The notes beneath the pieces were generated by a model. It was given only the letters and a program-made list of their open reading frames with translations. It did no database searches and was not told the DNA's origin. Both the position numbers and the translations under genes were made by a program. Below, one piece after another: positions 34,781 to 43,903 of a stretch of DNA of 64,000 nt (positions within the stretch are counted from its first letter, which is position 1; the number at the start of each line of letters is the position of its first letter). Source of the stretch: CBDFLD01 sp965249005 (GTDB lineage Bacteria > Acidobacteriota > UBA6911); the NCBI GenBank assembly GCA_965249005.1, contig CBDFLD010000015.1, forward strand, positions 286,915 through 350,914. The letters run 5' to 3'.

Positions 34781-35707
34781 CTAGGATGCAATGCGCCCCA
34801 GCATCGGACCGTGCAGCGGCACCCGGTTCTCGAGCCACACACAAAGCTCGCTCGCTGTGACGAACTCCGCACCGTCGACGTCACGCAGACGGATCAAGTT
34901 CTCGCGCACATTGGCAATGCCCGTGTCGTCCAGCTCCTCGGGATGGAAATAGAAGGCCATGCAGTCGTGAGTCGGTTCCGGCGGCGCAGGCCAGTGTGCC
35001 GTCAGAAGTCGGGTGCGGTTACCCAGTCCCAGGGCAGACGGCATGCCGTGTAGCGTTCGCCAGGCGGCGCGCTTTGCCAGCTCTGAAAGACTGGCGCGAA
35101 ACTGTGTGATGGGCACCTCGATCAGCGAGATCGGAGAGAGGCCGTGACGGCGGTAGTCGCTGCTGCTGGGTCGGTAGGGTCCGCGCGGCGTAACGAGCCA
35201 GTCGACCTGGATAACGTCCCCGATCGAACGTATCCAGCTATACGCCCCCGGCAGCGCGGAGAAATCGATGCGTATGCCCAACCGCGCAAGACGTCCCATC
35301 AGCCTTCGGTCCGCGTAGTCCCAGCCTGTTCGTGTCGAACGGATCGTGAGGTGTTCCGACAACGCGGCGTGCGCTTCCTCCAGCCACGGGGAGTCCGCGT
35401 CGAATGCGAACCGGCCCTGCGCTCGGTCGAACGTCATCAGATGCATGTGCCAACCCAGCTCGTGCCCACGGCCAAGCAGCCCATCCCACATCGATTTGCG
35501 GTTGTTGTAGCCGGAAGCGTAGTCGCTGGTGCAGAAACGCACCGAAGCATCGGCACGTACCAGCCAGGTTATGGGCGGCATCTCAGAACCGAGTTCTTCG
35601 ACCAACAGGGGAATGTGATCGAGACAGGCCCACACGTCTCCCTCGGGCACCTCACTCAGGATCGTTGGCAGCACTGGGTCGACGTCGCAGCCGATCAAGA
35701 TCTTCAT
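34781..35707 (-). CDS. Polysaccharide-deacetylase-like (NodB-fold) protein
   Basis: This 308-residue protein has the layout of carbohydrate esterase family 4 relatives. CDVDP near the N-terminus supplies candidate metal/catalytic aspartates. The paired histidines are in GHELGWHMHL. A TGWDYADRRLMGRLARLGIRIDFSALPG segment and a C-terminal FYFHPEEL follow. Such proteins remove acetyl groups from surface sugars or act on related polymers. There is no signal peptide, so it may act on cytoplasmic or lipid-linked sugars. Its ATG overlaps the stop of the methyltransferase gene (ATGA), so the two are translationally coupled. Confidence 0.8.
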   Translation of the reverse strand: MKILIGCDVDPVLPTILSEVPEGDVWACLDHIPLLVEELGSEMPPITWLVRADASVRFCTSDYASGYNNRKSMWDGLLGRGHELGWHMHLMTFDRAQGRFAFDADSPWLEEAHAALSEHLTIRSTRTGWDYADRRLMGRLARLGIRIDFSALPGAYSWIRSIGDVIQVDWLVTPRGPYRPSSSDYRRHGLSPISLIEVPITQFRASLSELAKRAAWRTLHGMPSALGLGNRTRLLTAHWPAPPEPTHDCMAFYFHPEELDDTGIANVRENLIRLRDVDGAEFVTASELCVWLENRVPLHGPMLGRIAS

Positions 35708-36540
35708 ATTTTTTGGATGAGCCAGAAAAGCGTGGGCGACAGCGATAGCCGACCGGCCACGCCCGCCAGGGAAAGCGGCGTGTAGAGCACTCCCGCCAGT
35801 GCTGGTGCGCGATCGACGATCTTTCCCAGCAGGCCGACGCCATAACGCGCTTCGACCGACATTCCCACGTCGTGGACCACCCCCTGCATGAATACGGGGT
35901 GATGGCCGAAGAGCACCTCACCATAGCGCTCCACATCGGCGGTAAACGGATCGTTGCCGCCCCCCGCCAAGAACCGGATCACCCGGCCCAGGTTCCGCTT
36001 GTTGCTGTAACTGAAGAGCAGAACTCCGCGAGGTTTGAGGACGCGGCGGAGTTCGGTGAGAGCAGCATGAGGATCGGTCAGATGGTGCATCACCCGAACC
36101 ATCAAGAGCGCATCGAGGCTGTCGTCATCGAACGGAAGCCGGTAGACGCTCGCGTCGACACATTCGACCGCATTACCGTAGGTCTCGGCCGCCTGCGCCC
36201 GGAGGTTGTGAGCCGGTTCCACAAGGAAGACCCGATCGTAGCGCTGGAGATAGCAGGTGGCGAGTCGCCCGTAACCAGCGCCCACCTCCGCCACAGCTTC
36301 GCCGCCCCGCAGGAGTCTGCGGACGATCCGTTGCTCGATGGAGTTTATGTGGTCCTTGGTCGGACCGGTCCAGAACTCCTTGTAGTCTGCACCGTGGTAG
36401 CGCGTGGAGTCCTTCTCGGCGGCCATCTCCATTGTCTGTTCACCCGGAGGGATTAGCTCGGCCTTGCCGTTGTCAAAGTCTGTCGTAGAAGGGTTTGTCA
36501 TGTCTGAGGCACCAATCTGGGTGGGTGGCGTCGGTGACAT
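35704..36540 (-). CDS. Class I SAM-dependent methyltransferase
   Basis: This is a Methyltransf_11-type enzyme with SAM motif I EVGAGYGRLATCYLQRY, motif II-like VECVDASVYRLPFDDDSLDALLMVRVMHHL, and LRRVLKPRGVLLFSYSN. A C-terminal hydrophobic region follows. I use the ATG at 36540; the frame is open to a TTG at 36627, and another ATG lies at 36504, so the start is uncertain. It is coupled by ATGA overlap to the NodB-like gene, suggesting that both modify the same glycan or lipid-linked substrate. The acceptor is unknown. Confidence 0.85.
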   Translation of the reverse strand: MSPTPPTQIGASDMTNPSTTDFDNGKAELIPPGEQTMEMAAEKDSTRYHGADYKEFWTGPTKDHINSIEQRIVRRLLRGGEAVAEVGAGYGRLATCYLQRYDRVFLVEPAHNLRAQAAETYGNAVECVDASVYRLPFDDDSLDALLMVRVMHHLTDPHAALTELRRVLKPRGVLLFSYSNKRNLGRVIRFLAGGGNDPFTADVERYGEVLFGHHPVFMQGVVHDVGMSVEARYGVGLLGKIVDRAPALAGVLYTPLSLAGVAGRLSLSPTLFWLIQKI

Positions 36541-36683
36541 TCTCGACACCAAAATGTGAATAATATGAGATTCACCCCGGAGGTGCAAGGCAAAAGGGGA
36601 GGGGTTGGGACAGGCTAGAAACTTCAAACTTTTGGATGGTTTCGCTTGCGGATTCCTCCTGATTAGCCGAAAAAGATGAGCCC

Positions 36684-36711
36684 AAAAAGTAAATTTTCAA
36701 GCTGTGACCCC
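36684..36711 (-). repeat. GGGGTCACAGCT dispersed repeat, copy 3
   Basis: This is on the minus strand: GGGGTCACAGCTTGAAAATTTACTTTTT in sense, closely matching copy 2. It lies in the divergent gap between the methyltransferase and the propeller protein. Its position between genes and its asymmetry fit a REP-like mobile repeat. Confidence 0.6.
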
Positions 36712-36758
36712 ATTTCCTGATGATAGAGTGTTTGGGTCGGCGTTTTTGGAACTCCACA

Positions 36759-38150
36759 ATGACAAGATTCCATGAGGGCACTGACCGGGGCTCATCGCTG
36801 CATGTCAAAGCAGCCGTCGTCGTACTCACGGTGTGCTTTTCTTTAGCGATTCTGGCGTCGTCAAATCACGATCGCGGACGCTCCACGGTCGAACGCCAAT
36901 GGCCCCAGTGGCGTGGCCCGATGGGCACCGGCGTCGCACCCGACGCCAACCCGCCGGTGCAGTGGAGCGAGAGCCAAAACATCCGCTGGAAGATCCCGCT
37001 TCCCGGCAAAGGACATTCGACACCAGTCATCTGGGGCGATCGCCTGTTCATCACCACGGCCATACCGTCGCGTAAGCTCGAAGCACCCGTTCCCAGCCAA
37101 TCTCCAGGAGGGCACGACAACCTGCCGGTCACGCACCACCAGAGATTCGTGGTCCTCGCCGTCAGCCGCCTCGACGGAAGGATCGTCTGGCAGAAGCAGG
37201 TACATGAGGAATTGCCTCACGAAAGCGGTCACTACAGCGGCACGTTCGCCTCCGGTTCACCCGTCACCGACGGCGAGCATCTTCTTGCCTTCTTCGGCTC
37301 GCACGGGCTTTACTGTCTCGACCTGGATGGCGGACTCAAATGGGAAAAGGATCTTGGCAATATGCGGGTCAAACACGGACATGGAGAGGGCAGCTCACCG
37401 GCACTGCATGGAGACACGGTCGTCATCAACTGGGATCACGAGAACCAGTCGTTTCTGGTCGCGCTCGACAAGACAACCGGTACAGAGCGTTGGAAAGTAT
37501 TACGCAACGAGGTCACCTCGTGGGCAACCCCGATCGTCGTCGAGCACGACGACCAACCGCAGCTCATCGTCAGCGGGACGAATCGTGTGCGGGCTTACGA
37601 TCTTGCGAGCGGCAGCGTGATCTGGGAATGCGGCGGCTTGTCACGAAACGTGGTCGCGTCACCGGTGGGAGCCCACGGAATGGTGTACGTCGGCAGCAGC
37701 TACGACAAGCAGGCGATGCTGGCCATTCGGATTGCCGGTGCCAGGGGTGACATTACCGGAACCGACCGGGTCGCCTGGACCCGCAGGCGAAGCACGCCCT
37801 ATGTACCGTCGCCGCTGCTGTACGGGGACTCGCTGTATTTCCTGCGCCACTACCAGGGGATCCTCTCGCGGGTCCACGCCAAGACGGGCGAAGAGCGGGG
37901 CGGACCATTCCGGCTTGACGGCATCGGCAACGTGTATTCCTCTCCGGTAGGCGCCGCCGACCGCGTCTACGTCACGGACCGGAGCGGCACGACGCTGGTC
38001 ATCAGCCACAGCGACACGCCGGAGGTACTGGCACGAAACCGTCTGGACGACAGCTTTAGCGCCTCGGCCGCAATCGCCGGTCGGGAGCTGTTCCTGCGTG
38101 GGGAGAAGTATCTCTACTGTATTGCGGAAGAGGAGAGTGGTCAGCCCTGA
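36759..38150 (+). CDS. PQQ-like beta-propeller repeat protein (secreted)
   Basis: This protein of about 463 residues has an N-terminal hydrophobic signal (VKAAVVVLTVCFSLAILAS) and a series of propeller blades: WPQWRGPMGTGVAPDANPPVQWSE, RLDGRIVWQKQVHEELPHESGHYSGTFASGSPVTDG, SPALHGDTVVINWDHENQSFLVALDKTTGTERWKV. The WPQWRGP start is typical of a secreted propeller subgroup common in Planctomycetes and Acidobacteria. It lacks a heme motif. The ATG at 36759 is preferred because the one at 36720 adds a non-conserved stretch. Its role is probably binding or scaffolding rather than proven dehydrogenation. Confidence 0.85.
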   Translation: MTRFHEGTDRGSSLHVKAAVVVLTVCFSLAILASSNHDRGRSTVERQWPQWRGPMGTGVAPDANPPVQWSESQNIRWKIPLPGKGHSTPVIWGDRLFITTAIPSRKLEAPVPSQSPGGHDNLPVTHHQRFVVLAVSRLDGRIVWQKQVHEELPHESGHYSGTFASGSPVTDGEHLLAFFGSHGLYCLDLDGGLKWEKDLGNMRVKHGHGEGSSPALHGDTVVINWDHENQSFLVALDKTTGTERWKVLRNEVTSWATPIVVEHDDQPQLIVSGTNRVRAYDLASGSVIWECGGLSRNVVASPVGAHGMVYVGSSYDKQAMLAIRIAGARGDITGTDRVAWTRRRSTPYVPSPLLYGDSLYFLRHYQGILSRVHAKTGEERGGPFRLDGIGNVYSSPVGAADRVYVTDRSGTTLVISHSDTPEVLARNRLDDSFSASAAIAGRELFLRGEKYLYCIAEEESGQP

Positions 38151-38156
38151 GTCATT

Positions 38157-38543
38157 TCAGTTGGAGCTGCTCACGCGGATCTTGATCCACTCGGCTTCAT
38201 CCGTGCGGGTTTTGCCATCGTAGGCGTACTTGATCTCGCACTGGCGTCCGATCTTGCAGTCTGCCTCCGAGCCAGGCGCGTTGGTCTTGCTCAACTCGTG
38301 CTTGTCCAGCCAGATTTTGGTCTTCTCGGTGATCTTGGCACTGTGCTTTCCCGCATCCCCGGTGATCGTCACGATCCGAGCGGCTCCGTCAACAGAATCG
38401 ATCTTTCCGATCACCGAGTACTTGCCAGACGCACCCGGCGACTTGCCGATGGGAATGAAGATCTCCGTGCTCTTCTGCGCGTAGATGGAGAGAACCATAA
38501 CGGTGCTCAGGACAAAACCGACGACGCAAAGACGTTTGAGCAT
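38157..38543 (-). CDS. Small secreted protein, unknown function
   Basis: 128 residues from the ATG at 38543, chosen for its GGAGG ribosome site and the clear signal peptide (LCVVGFVLSTVMVLSIYA). A longer frame from 38654 overlaps the cytochrome gene and is unlikely. The mature part, with KYSVIGKIDSVDGAARIVTITGDAGKHSAKITEKTKIWLDK and a possible disulfide pair (ADCKIGRQCEIKY), looks like a small beta-barrel of the DUF5666/OB type. It follows the di-heme protein on the same strand with a 22-base gap. Confidence 0.7.
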   Translation of the reverse strand: MLKRLCVVGFVLSTVMVLSIYAQKSTEIFIPIGKSPGASGKYSVIGKIDSVDGAARIVTITGDAGKHSAKITEKTKIWLDKHELSKTNAPGSEADCKIGRQCEIKYAYDGKTRTDEAEWIKIRVSSSN

Positions 38544-38565
38544 TGTTAAGCCTCCGCTAGATTGT

Positions 38566-39927
38566 TCAAGGTGATTCCACAAGGAGAGCCCGGGCTCGCT
38601 CGAGCTCGGTAATGGCCTTGCGCGCGAGTTCCCTGCTCTTCTTCGATTGGGCACCTGCTTGGATACTCAGATCTCGCGCGGAGCTCAAGTGGGCAACAGC
38701 GTCGGGATGCAAGCCGCCTCCGCTAAGAACCATGATCGCATCCTCGATCTCATCCACCGCCCGGCCGAAGAGCGCATCGAAGCTCTCGTGAGGCAGGATC
38801 TTATGATCCGCTTTTGCCTGGAGCATCTCGATGCTCTGGCGGATATTCTCCAGGGCATTGATGACTCTGAGAAACGCCGCCACGGCGACCACCTGGGTGG
38901 CGTCGAGATTGATGCCGCTGCCAGTGGCGCCAACAAGCAGTTGACCTGCCGGCGAGTTGTTGAAAGCGTCGCCGTTGTAAAAGGCAACCGCCCCCTCGAT
39001 GGTTTCGACCGAGTTGTTGTGGAAGAACGGGCCGGTATCGGCGGCCTCGACGACAGAAGGTGTGTTGAAGGCTCCGTCACCCGGAGTGCCGCGTCCATCG
39101 TCCGGTGGATTCTTTTCTCCCAGCAGATCGGCCGGCTGATCCGGCAAATCCTCCACGCCCGTGTTGAAGTTCAGGTTGCCCGCGTCCGGGCCGAAGATCT
39201 GTGGCGACCCGTTGGCGCCGGCGTTGAAGTGACAGGCGAAACACTTGCCCTCGGTCTGAGAGTTGAACAGCTCCTGCCCACGGACCGCGATCGCATTCTT
39301 GAAGTTCAACGGAAGCTCGAGCTCCTCCCGACGTCCCAGTGCAAACTGAAAAGCCTCCAGGGCGTCGAGTTCCTCGTCGCTGGGGAGCCGAAAGTCCACC
39401 CCGGCCACGCGATTCAAGGTTTTCGTGAAGTGCTGGATCACGGCACCGGTGGCAAAGGAGCGGAGCGAGCCGTCGCCGGGAGAACCATCACCAGACCAGC
39501 CCAGCTGCGGCCCCTGCGCACTGTCGACGGAAACACCAAGGCCGAGGGTGTGCGGAACGCCTCGCATGTTGAAATTGTTCTCGAGATCGTCGAAACCGTC
39601 CTGGTTTTCCAGAATCAGCCCAACGCCTCGAATTAGTTTGTTGTTTTCGAAGTTGGGCCCGAGCTCGGGCGTCGTATCGGCGACGAAGAGCGGATCGTCG
39701 GCCGCCAATGTGGCAACGGACGGAGGATCAATGGTGAAGTTGTTGTTCGCAGGGTGACAGCTGCCACAGGTGCGACCATTCCCGGCAAAGGTCTCCTCGA
39801 AGAACAACCGCCTGCCTTCGACAATCAACTCCGAACCCGGTACGGGGGTCGGCTTGCGCGGCACGCAGGCCGCCTGCATGAGAAACATCAGCGATAAGCA
39901 AACCAACAAAACGCTTCGCATCCACAT
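38566..39927 (-). CDS. Di-heme cytochrome c peroxidase-like protein
   Basis: This is a 453-residue exported protein (signal ending near QAACVP; a lipobox-like AAC is present). It has two c-type heme motifs, CGSCH near residue 54 and CFACH near residue 230, in the arrangement of the MauG/cytochrome c peroxidase superfamily. Extra segments such as GDGAFNTPSVVEAADTGPFFHNNSVETIEGAVAFYN are typical of the group. A helical C-terminal tail (ENIRQSIEMLQAKADHKIL to the end) is added. It may detoxify peroxide or oxidise a protein or small substrate, taking electrons from the nearby quinoproteins. Confidence 0.88.
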   Translation of the reverse strand: MWMRSVLLVCLSLMFLMQAACVPRKPTPVPGSELIVEGRRLFFEETFAGNGRTCGSCHPANNNFTIDPPSVATLAADDPLFVADTTPELGPNFENNKLIRGVGLILENQDGFDDLENNFNMRGVPHTLGLGVSVDSAQGPQLGWSGDGSPGDGSLRSFATGAVIQHFTKTLNRVAGVDFRLPSDEELDALEAFQFALGRREELELPLNFKNAIAVRGQELFNSQTEGKCFACHFNAGANGSPQIFGPDAGNLNFNTGVEDLPDQPADLLGEKNPPDDGRGTPGDGAFNTPSVVEAADTGPFFHNNSVETIEGAVAFYNGDAFNNSPAGQLLVGATGSGINLDATQVVAVAAFLRVINALENIRQSIEMLQAKADHKILPHESFDALFGRAVDEIEDAIMVLSGGGLHPDAVAHLSSARDLSIQAGAQSKKSRELARKAITELERARALLVESP

Positions 39928-39986
39928 CCTTTACCACCTTTCACTCGATTACTCTTCAAACATTACCGGTTGTGGCGCACTCGAAC

Positions 39987-40065
39987 AAGGGACGTCCCCC
40001 ACGTTTCCCGGTTTTCTTCTCAGAACGCGGAGTTGGCAAAAACCAGGAAACGTGGGGGACGTCCC
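39987..40065. repeat. Near-perfect inverted repeat of about 28 bp arms
   Basis: GGGACGTCCCCCACGTTTCC (39989-40008) is repeated in reverse complement at 40046-40065. Flanking AA/TT and GGTTTT/AAAACC extend the arms to about 28 bp around a 23-base centre. Each arm also holds the palindrome GGGACGTCCC. The right arm touches the stop codon of the hydrolase. This is a REP/MITE-like element or a strong terminator. Confidence 0.85.
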
Positions 40066-41018
40066 TATTGCAAGAAACGGAGAATGAGTTTGTTGGTTTC
40101 CTCCGGCTTTTCCATCTGCAGCCAATGGGCTGTGCCTTCGATGAGCTCGATGAACCGTAGGTCCTCGAACCAGTTGGGCATGTTTTTGCGCCAGTTCGGG
40201 GAAAATAGAAGCACGTCGTCGTTCGAACCAGCGATGAAGGCGGCGGGCTGGCGGATCTTCTTCGCATGGAGCTCCGGGGTGATCGCGTTGTTGGCAGCAA
40301 TATTGCGATACCAGTTGACAGGCCCACGGAAGCCGCTCTTCCGAAACTGGGCGACATAGTAATCGAGGTCCTGCTGCGTGAGCCACGAGGGCAATGTCTC
40401 TGGTTCCAAAATCACATCGTAGAACGTCGCGGTCTTGGGCTGCTCGAGCTGGCGCATGAAGGCGTGTGCAGGAGCATCTGAGGACGCCGTGTAGTACATT
40501 GCGCGCAGGGTCCTCTCAACATCACTCTCCATCTCCGCTTCCGCCACACCGGGTTGCTGGAAGTAGCGGATATACCAGAAGCGATCGTCCATGCCGGGTG
40601 GATTGATGAATAGATCCGGGTCCACTCCACGCGCGTATGGCACGGAGAGCCCAAGAACGGCCTTGCACGTGTCCTCATAAAGCAGGGCGGTGTTCCAGGC
40701 AACCACGCATCCCCAGTCGTGCCCTATTACCGTGAACTCATCATAGCCAAGCGCCGAGGCAATCCCCGCGACATCCCCCGTCAGTTTCCGGATATCGTAA
40801 TCCGCGACGTCGGGCGGGCAGCTACTACCCCCATAGCCGCGCTGATCGGGAACTGCCACCCGGTAGCCGGCCGCAACCAGAGGGTCGATCTGGTGCCGCC
40901 ACAGATACCAGCACTGTGGAAAGCCATGAAGAAGGATCAAGAGCGGACCCTCCCCCTCGACCACCGTACGCAAAGTGACGCCATTGGTCTCGATCATCTC
41001 GAAGTTGCGCTCGATCAT
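40065..41018 (-). CDS. Alpha/beta hydrolase, epoxide-hydrolase-like
   Basis: This 317-residue protein has the epoxide hydrolase/haloalkane dehalogenase layout: the oxyanion motif LLHGFPQCWYLWRHQ, PDQRGYGGSS, and the nucleophile elbow GHDWGCVVAW in which aspartate, not serine, is the nucleophile. A C-terminal histidine lies in EGTAHWLQMEKPEETN. Two lid tyrosines needed for epoxide opening are plausible but not assigned. No signal peptide, so cytoplasmic. Length matches soluble epoxide hydrolases. Confidence 0.88.
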   Translation of the reverse strand: MIERNFEMIETNGVTLRTVVEGEGPLLILLHGFPQCWYLWRHQIDPLVAAGYRVAVPDQRGYGGSSCPPDVADYDIRKLTGDVAGIASALGYDEFTVIGHDWGCVVAWNTALLYEDTCKAVLGLSVPYARGVDPDLFINPPGMDDRFWYIRYFQQPGVAEAEMESDVERTLRAMYYTASSDAPAHAFMRQLEQPKTATFYDVILEPETLPSWLTQQDLDYYVAQFRKSGFRGPVNWYRNIAANNAITPELHAKKIRQPAAFIAGSNDDVLLFSPNWRKNMPNWFEDLRFIELIEGTAHWLQMEKPEETNKLILRFLQ

Positions 41019-41241
41019 TGCCCTCTCCCCGGTGCGGCTAGCTGAGTGCTGTACACTCGCAGCCTAACGTTTCGCAACGGCCGGGGAAACAGATTTTTCC
41101 CTTCTCACTAATTGAAAAGCCTCCGGAAATGTGATCTGATGACTAAAATTCACGTCCCAGTCCAAGTTGGTAGTCACAGCCAAATCTCTGTTCCCGTGGA
41201 TCTCTATCCATTTCGATACCTTTCAAAACGGAGAATAGGTC

Positions 41242-41682
41242 ATGTCAGAAGCAAACAAAGCAACCTGTCGTCGCATCATTGATGAGATCTGGAACCAAGG
41301 AAACCTTTCCGCAATTGACGAGCTTCTATCGCCCGAGTATGCCGGAGTCGCTCCACCGGAAACCATGCACGGTCCAGAGGGGTACAGAGCGCTAGTCACG
41401 AAATACCGGGCCGCTTTCCCTGATATTCAAATGACAATCGAGGAGATGGTAGCGGAAGGAGACAAAGTCAGCCTCCGATGGTCCGCTACGTTTACTCACA
41501 CGGGCGCTCTCGATAACATCGCGGCAACCGGCAGACGTGGAACGACCTCCGGTGTTGCCATCATTCGTTTCGCGGACGGAAAAAGCGTGGAAGAGCGAGG
41601 AAGCTATGACGCCCTAGGCATGTTACAACAGCTGGGCGTCGTGACCCTTCCGGGCCAAGCGAAGAGCCAGTCCTCGGGCTGA
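41242..41682 (+). CDS. SnoaL-like / ester-cyclase-type protein
   Basis: This 146-residue single-domain alpha+beta barrel protein has the pattern of SnoaL-like polyketide-cyclase and related proteins: RIIDEIWNQGNLSAIDELLSPEY, GPEGYRALVTKYRAAFPDIQMTIEEMVAEGDKVSLRWSATFTHTG, GTTSGVAIIRFADGKSVEERGSYDALGMLQQLGVV. The family covers varied enzymes and non-enzymes, so the substrate cannot be named. The quinohemoprotein gene lies 93 bases downstream on the same strand. Confidence 0.88.
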   Translation: MSEANKATCRRIIDEIWNQGNLSAIDELLSPEYAGVAPPETMHGPEGYRALVTKYRAAFPDIQMTIEEMVAEGDKVSLRWSATFTHTGALDNIAATGRRGTTSGVAIIRFADGKSVEERGSYDALGMLQQLGVVTLPGQAKSQSSG

Positions 41683-41775
41683 TGCGGTCAGGCTTTGAGA
41701 AATAGTGAGGAGGTGACTCAGGTATTGGTCACCTCCCTTTTCTTTCCTTTTCGGCAAAAGCAAAGGAGATTCCCG

Positions 41776-43869
41776 GTGCCACGGAGCCCTGTTTCTATCC
41801 CACTCGTCTGCAGCTTCTTGCTTGTTGTCGCCTGCCAGGTCGATCCGGAAACACGAACCAAAGCTACGTTAAACATCGACGATACCGCTCTAAAGACTGT
41901 CGAGGAGCGCGTCGGCGATTGGCTGTTGCATGGACGCACTCATTCCGAACAGCGATACAGCCCGCTAAATCAGATCGACGCGGACAACGTGGGTTCGTTA
42001 GGCCTCGCCTGGGCCTTCGACACTCATACCAATAGAGGCCTCGAAGCCACTCCAATCGTTGTCGACGGCGTTCTTTTCACCACGGGCTCATGGAGCGTCG
42101 TCTTTGCCATCGACGCTCGCACTGGAGAGCAACTCTGGAAATGGGATCCTCGAGTCCCCGCCTCCTACGGCCAGCGGGCGTGCTGCGATGTCGTCAACCG
42201 CGGTGTTGCCATATATAAAGGTAGGGTCTACGTCGGGGTTCTCGACGGGCGACTGGTCGCACTCGATGCAGAAACCGGAAGCGTCGTCTGGGAAACAATC
42301 ACGGTCGACCAGAGCCTTCCCTACACCATCACGGGCGCCCCACGGATCGTAAAAGGCAAGGTGATCATCGGCAATGGCGGCAGCGAGTTCGGGGTCCGGG
42401 GGTATGTCTCTGCCTTCGATGCGGAGACCGGCGAGCTTGTTTGGCGCTTCTACACCGTGCCGGGAGACCCTTCCCTACCCTTCGAGACCGAAGCCATGAA
42501 GCGAGCCGCCCCAACCTGGAAGGGAGGCGAGTGGTGGAAGATCGGCGGGGGTGGCACGGTCTGGGATTCTCTGGCCTATGATCCGGAGCTGGACCTTCTC
42601 TATGTGGGGACCGGCAACGGATCGCCCTGGAACCAGCAGATCCGCAGTCCGGGAGGAGGAGACAACCTTTATCTTTGCTCGATCCTCGCGTTGCGTCCCG
42701 ATTCTGGAGAGCTCGTCTGGCACTACCAAACCACACCCGGAGACACCTGGGACTACACCTCGACTCAGCATATGCTTTTAGCCGAGCTCGAGATCGGAGG
42801 TGAAGAGCGAAAAGTCCTGCTACAGGCGCCAAAGAACGGATTCTTCTATGTGCTCGACCGCGCAACTGGAGAATTGCTCTCTGCAGAGGCTTTCGCCGAG
42901 GTGACCTGGGCAACGGGCGTCGACATGACGACGGGTCGCCCGATTCCGGTGCCCGGAGCTCACTACCGGCATCAAGCCACCGTGGTCCAACCAAGCCCTT
43001 TTGGTGCCCACAACTGGCAGCCGATGTCCTACAACCCCCAGACGGGCCTCGTCTATATTCCTGCTCAGGAAGTCCCTTTTGTTTTCGCTCACGATCCGAA
43101 GTTCGAGTACCGACCGGGGACCTGGAATCTCGGGCTTGATCACAGTGTTGTCACAGGACTTCCCAGAGAGCTGGCAACCGGTCATCTCCTGGCCTGGGAT
43201 CCGGTCAACCAGCGTGAGCGCTGGCGCGTTCAGTATGACAGCCCCTGGAATGGCGGAACGCTCACAACAGCTGGAAACCTCGTCTTTCAGGGTACGGCCG
43301 ACGGTCACTTCGTAGCGTATCGGGCCGACAACGGCGAAAAGTTGTGGTCAACCTGGGCGGGGACCGGCATCATTGCCGCTCCAGTGACTTACCAGGTCGA
43401 CGGCAAACAATACGTTTCGATTATGGCAGGCTGGGGCGGAGCTTTCGCGTTAGTGGGAGGCGATGCGGCGGCCGCGAATCAAGTTACAAGCGTCGGCAAA
43501 CTGCTCACCTTCACGCTCGACGCAACCGAACAACTCCCACCGCGGACCCTACCACAGCTTCCCCGAGTGACGGCCATCGCATCCAGCGCGTCGCCCGAAA
43601 CCGTCAAGCAGGGATCTCAGCTGTACGCTCGGTGGTGCGTGGTCTGCCATGGAGCGGGAGCCGTAGGCGGTGGCGTGATTTCTGATCTGCGATACTCCAC
43701 CCCCCAGGTTTTTGAAAGGTATCAAGAGATTGTTCTTGAAGGGATGCTGTCGCAGCTGGGGATGCCTTCGCTCGAGAAATGGCTCGACGGGGACGACATC
43801 ACTGCCATCCGCTCGTACGTAATAAGCCGCCGAGCGGAGATAGCATCGGCCGAAGCGGCCCCCGACTAG
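41776..43869 (+). CDS. Quinohemoprotein alcohol dehydrogenase
   Basis: This periplasmic protein of about 697 residues has an eight-bladed PQQ propeller: EERVGDWLLHGRTHSEQRYSPLNQI, the adjacent-cysteine disulfide of PQQ dehydrogenases in YGQRACCDVVNRG, TPGDTWDYTSTQ and WVGGAF-like closing blades. A C-terminal cytochrome c domain (CVVCH) follows. It should oxidise alcohols to aldehydes or ketones and deliver electrons to the respiratory chain. The GTG at 41776 follows AAAGGAG by 7 bases and begins a lipoprotein-like signal (SFLLVVACQVD). The frame is also open upstream to 41695, without a signal peptide. No moxR/pqq genes nearby. Confidence 0.92.
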   Translation: MPRSPVSIPLVCSFLLVVACQVDPETRTKATLNIDDTALKTVEERVGDWLLHGRTHSEQRYSPLNQIDADNVGSLGLAWAFDTHTNRGLEATPIVVDGVLFTTGSWSVVFAIDARTGEQLWKWDPRVPASYGQRACCDVVNRGVAIYKGRVYVGVLDGRLVALDAETGSVVWETITVDQSLPYTITGAPRIVKGKVIIGNGGSEFGVRGYVSAFDAETGELVWRFYTVPGDPSLPFETEAMKRAAPTWKGGEWWKIGGGGTVWDSLAYDPELDLLYVGTGNGSPWNQQIRSPGGGDNLYLCSILALRPDSGELVWHYQTTPGDTWDYTSTQHMLLAELEIGGEERKVLLQAPKNGFFYVLDRATGELLSAEAFAEVTWATGVDMTTGRPIPVPGAHYRHQATVVQPSPFGAHNWQPMSYNPQTGLVYIPAQEVPFVFAHDPKFEYRPGTWNLGLDHSVVTGLPRELATGHLLAWDPVNQRERWRVQYDSPWNGGTLTTAGNLVFQGTADGHFVAYRADNGEKLWSTWAGTGIIAAPVTYQVDGKQYVSIMAGWGGAFALVGGDAAAANQVTSVGKLLTFTLDATEQLPPRTLPQLPRVTAIASSASPETVKQGSQLYARWCVVCHGAGAVGGGVISDLRYSTPQVFERYQEIVLEGMLSQLGMPSLEKWLDGDDITAIRSYVISRRAEIASAEAAPD

Positions 43870-43903
43870 TGCGACGCCGCCAACTGAGTCAGTGCCAGCT
43901 GAG

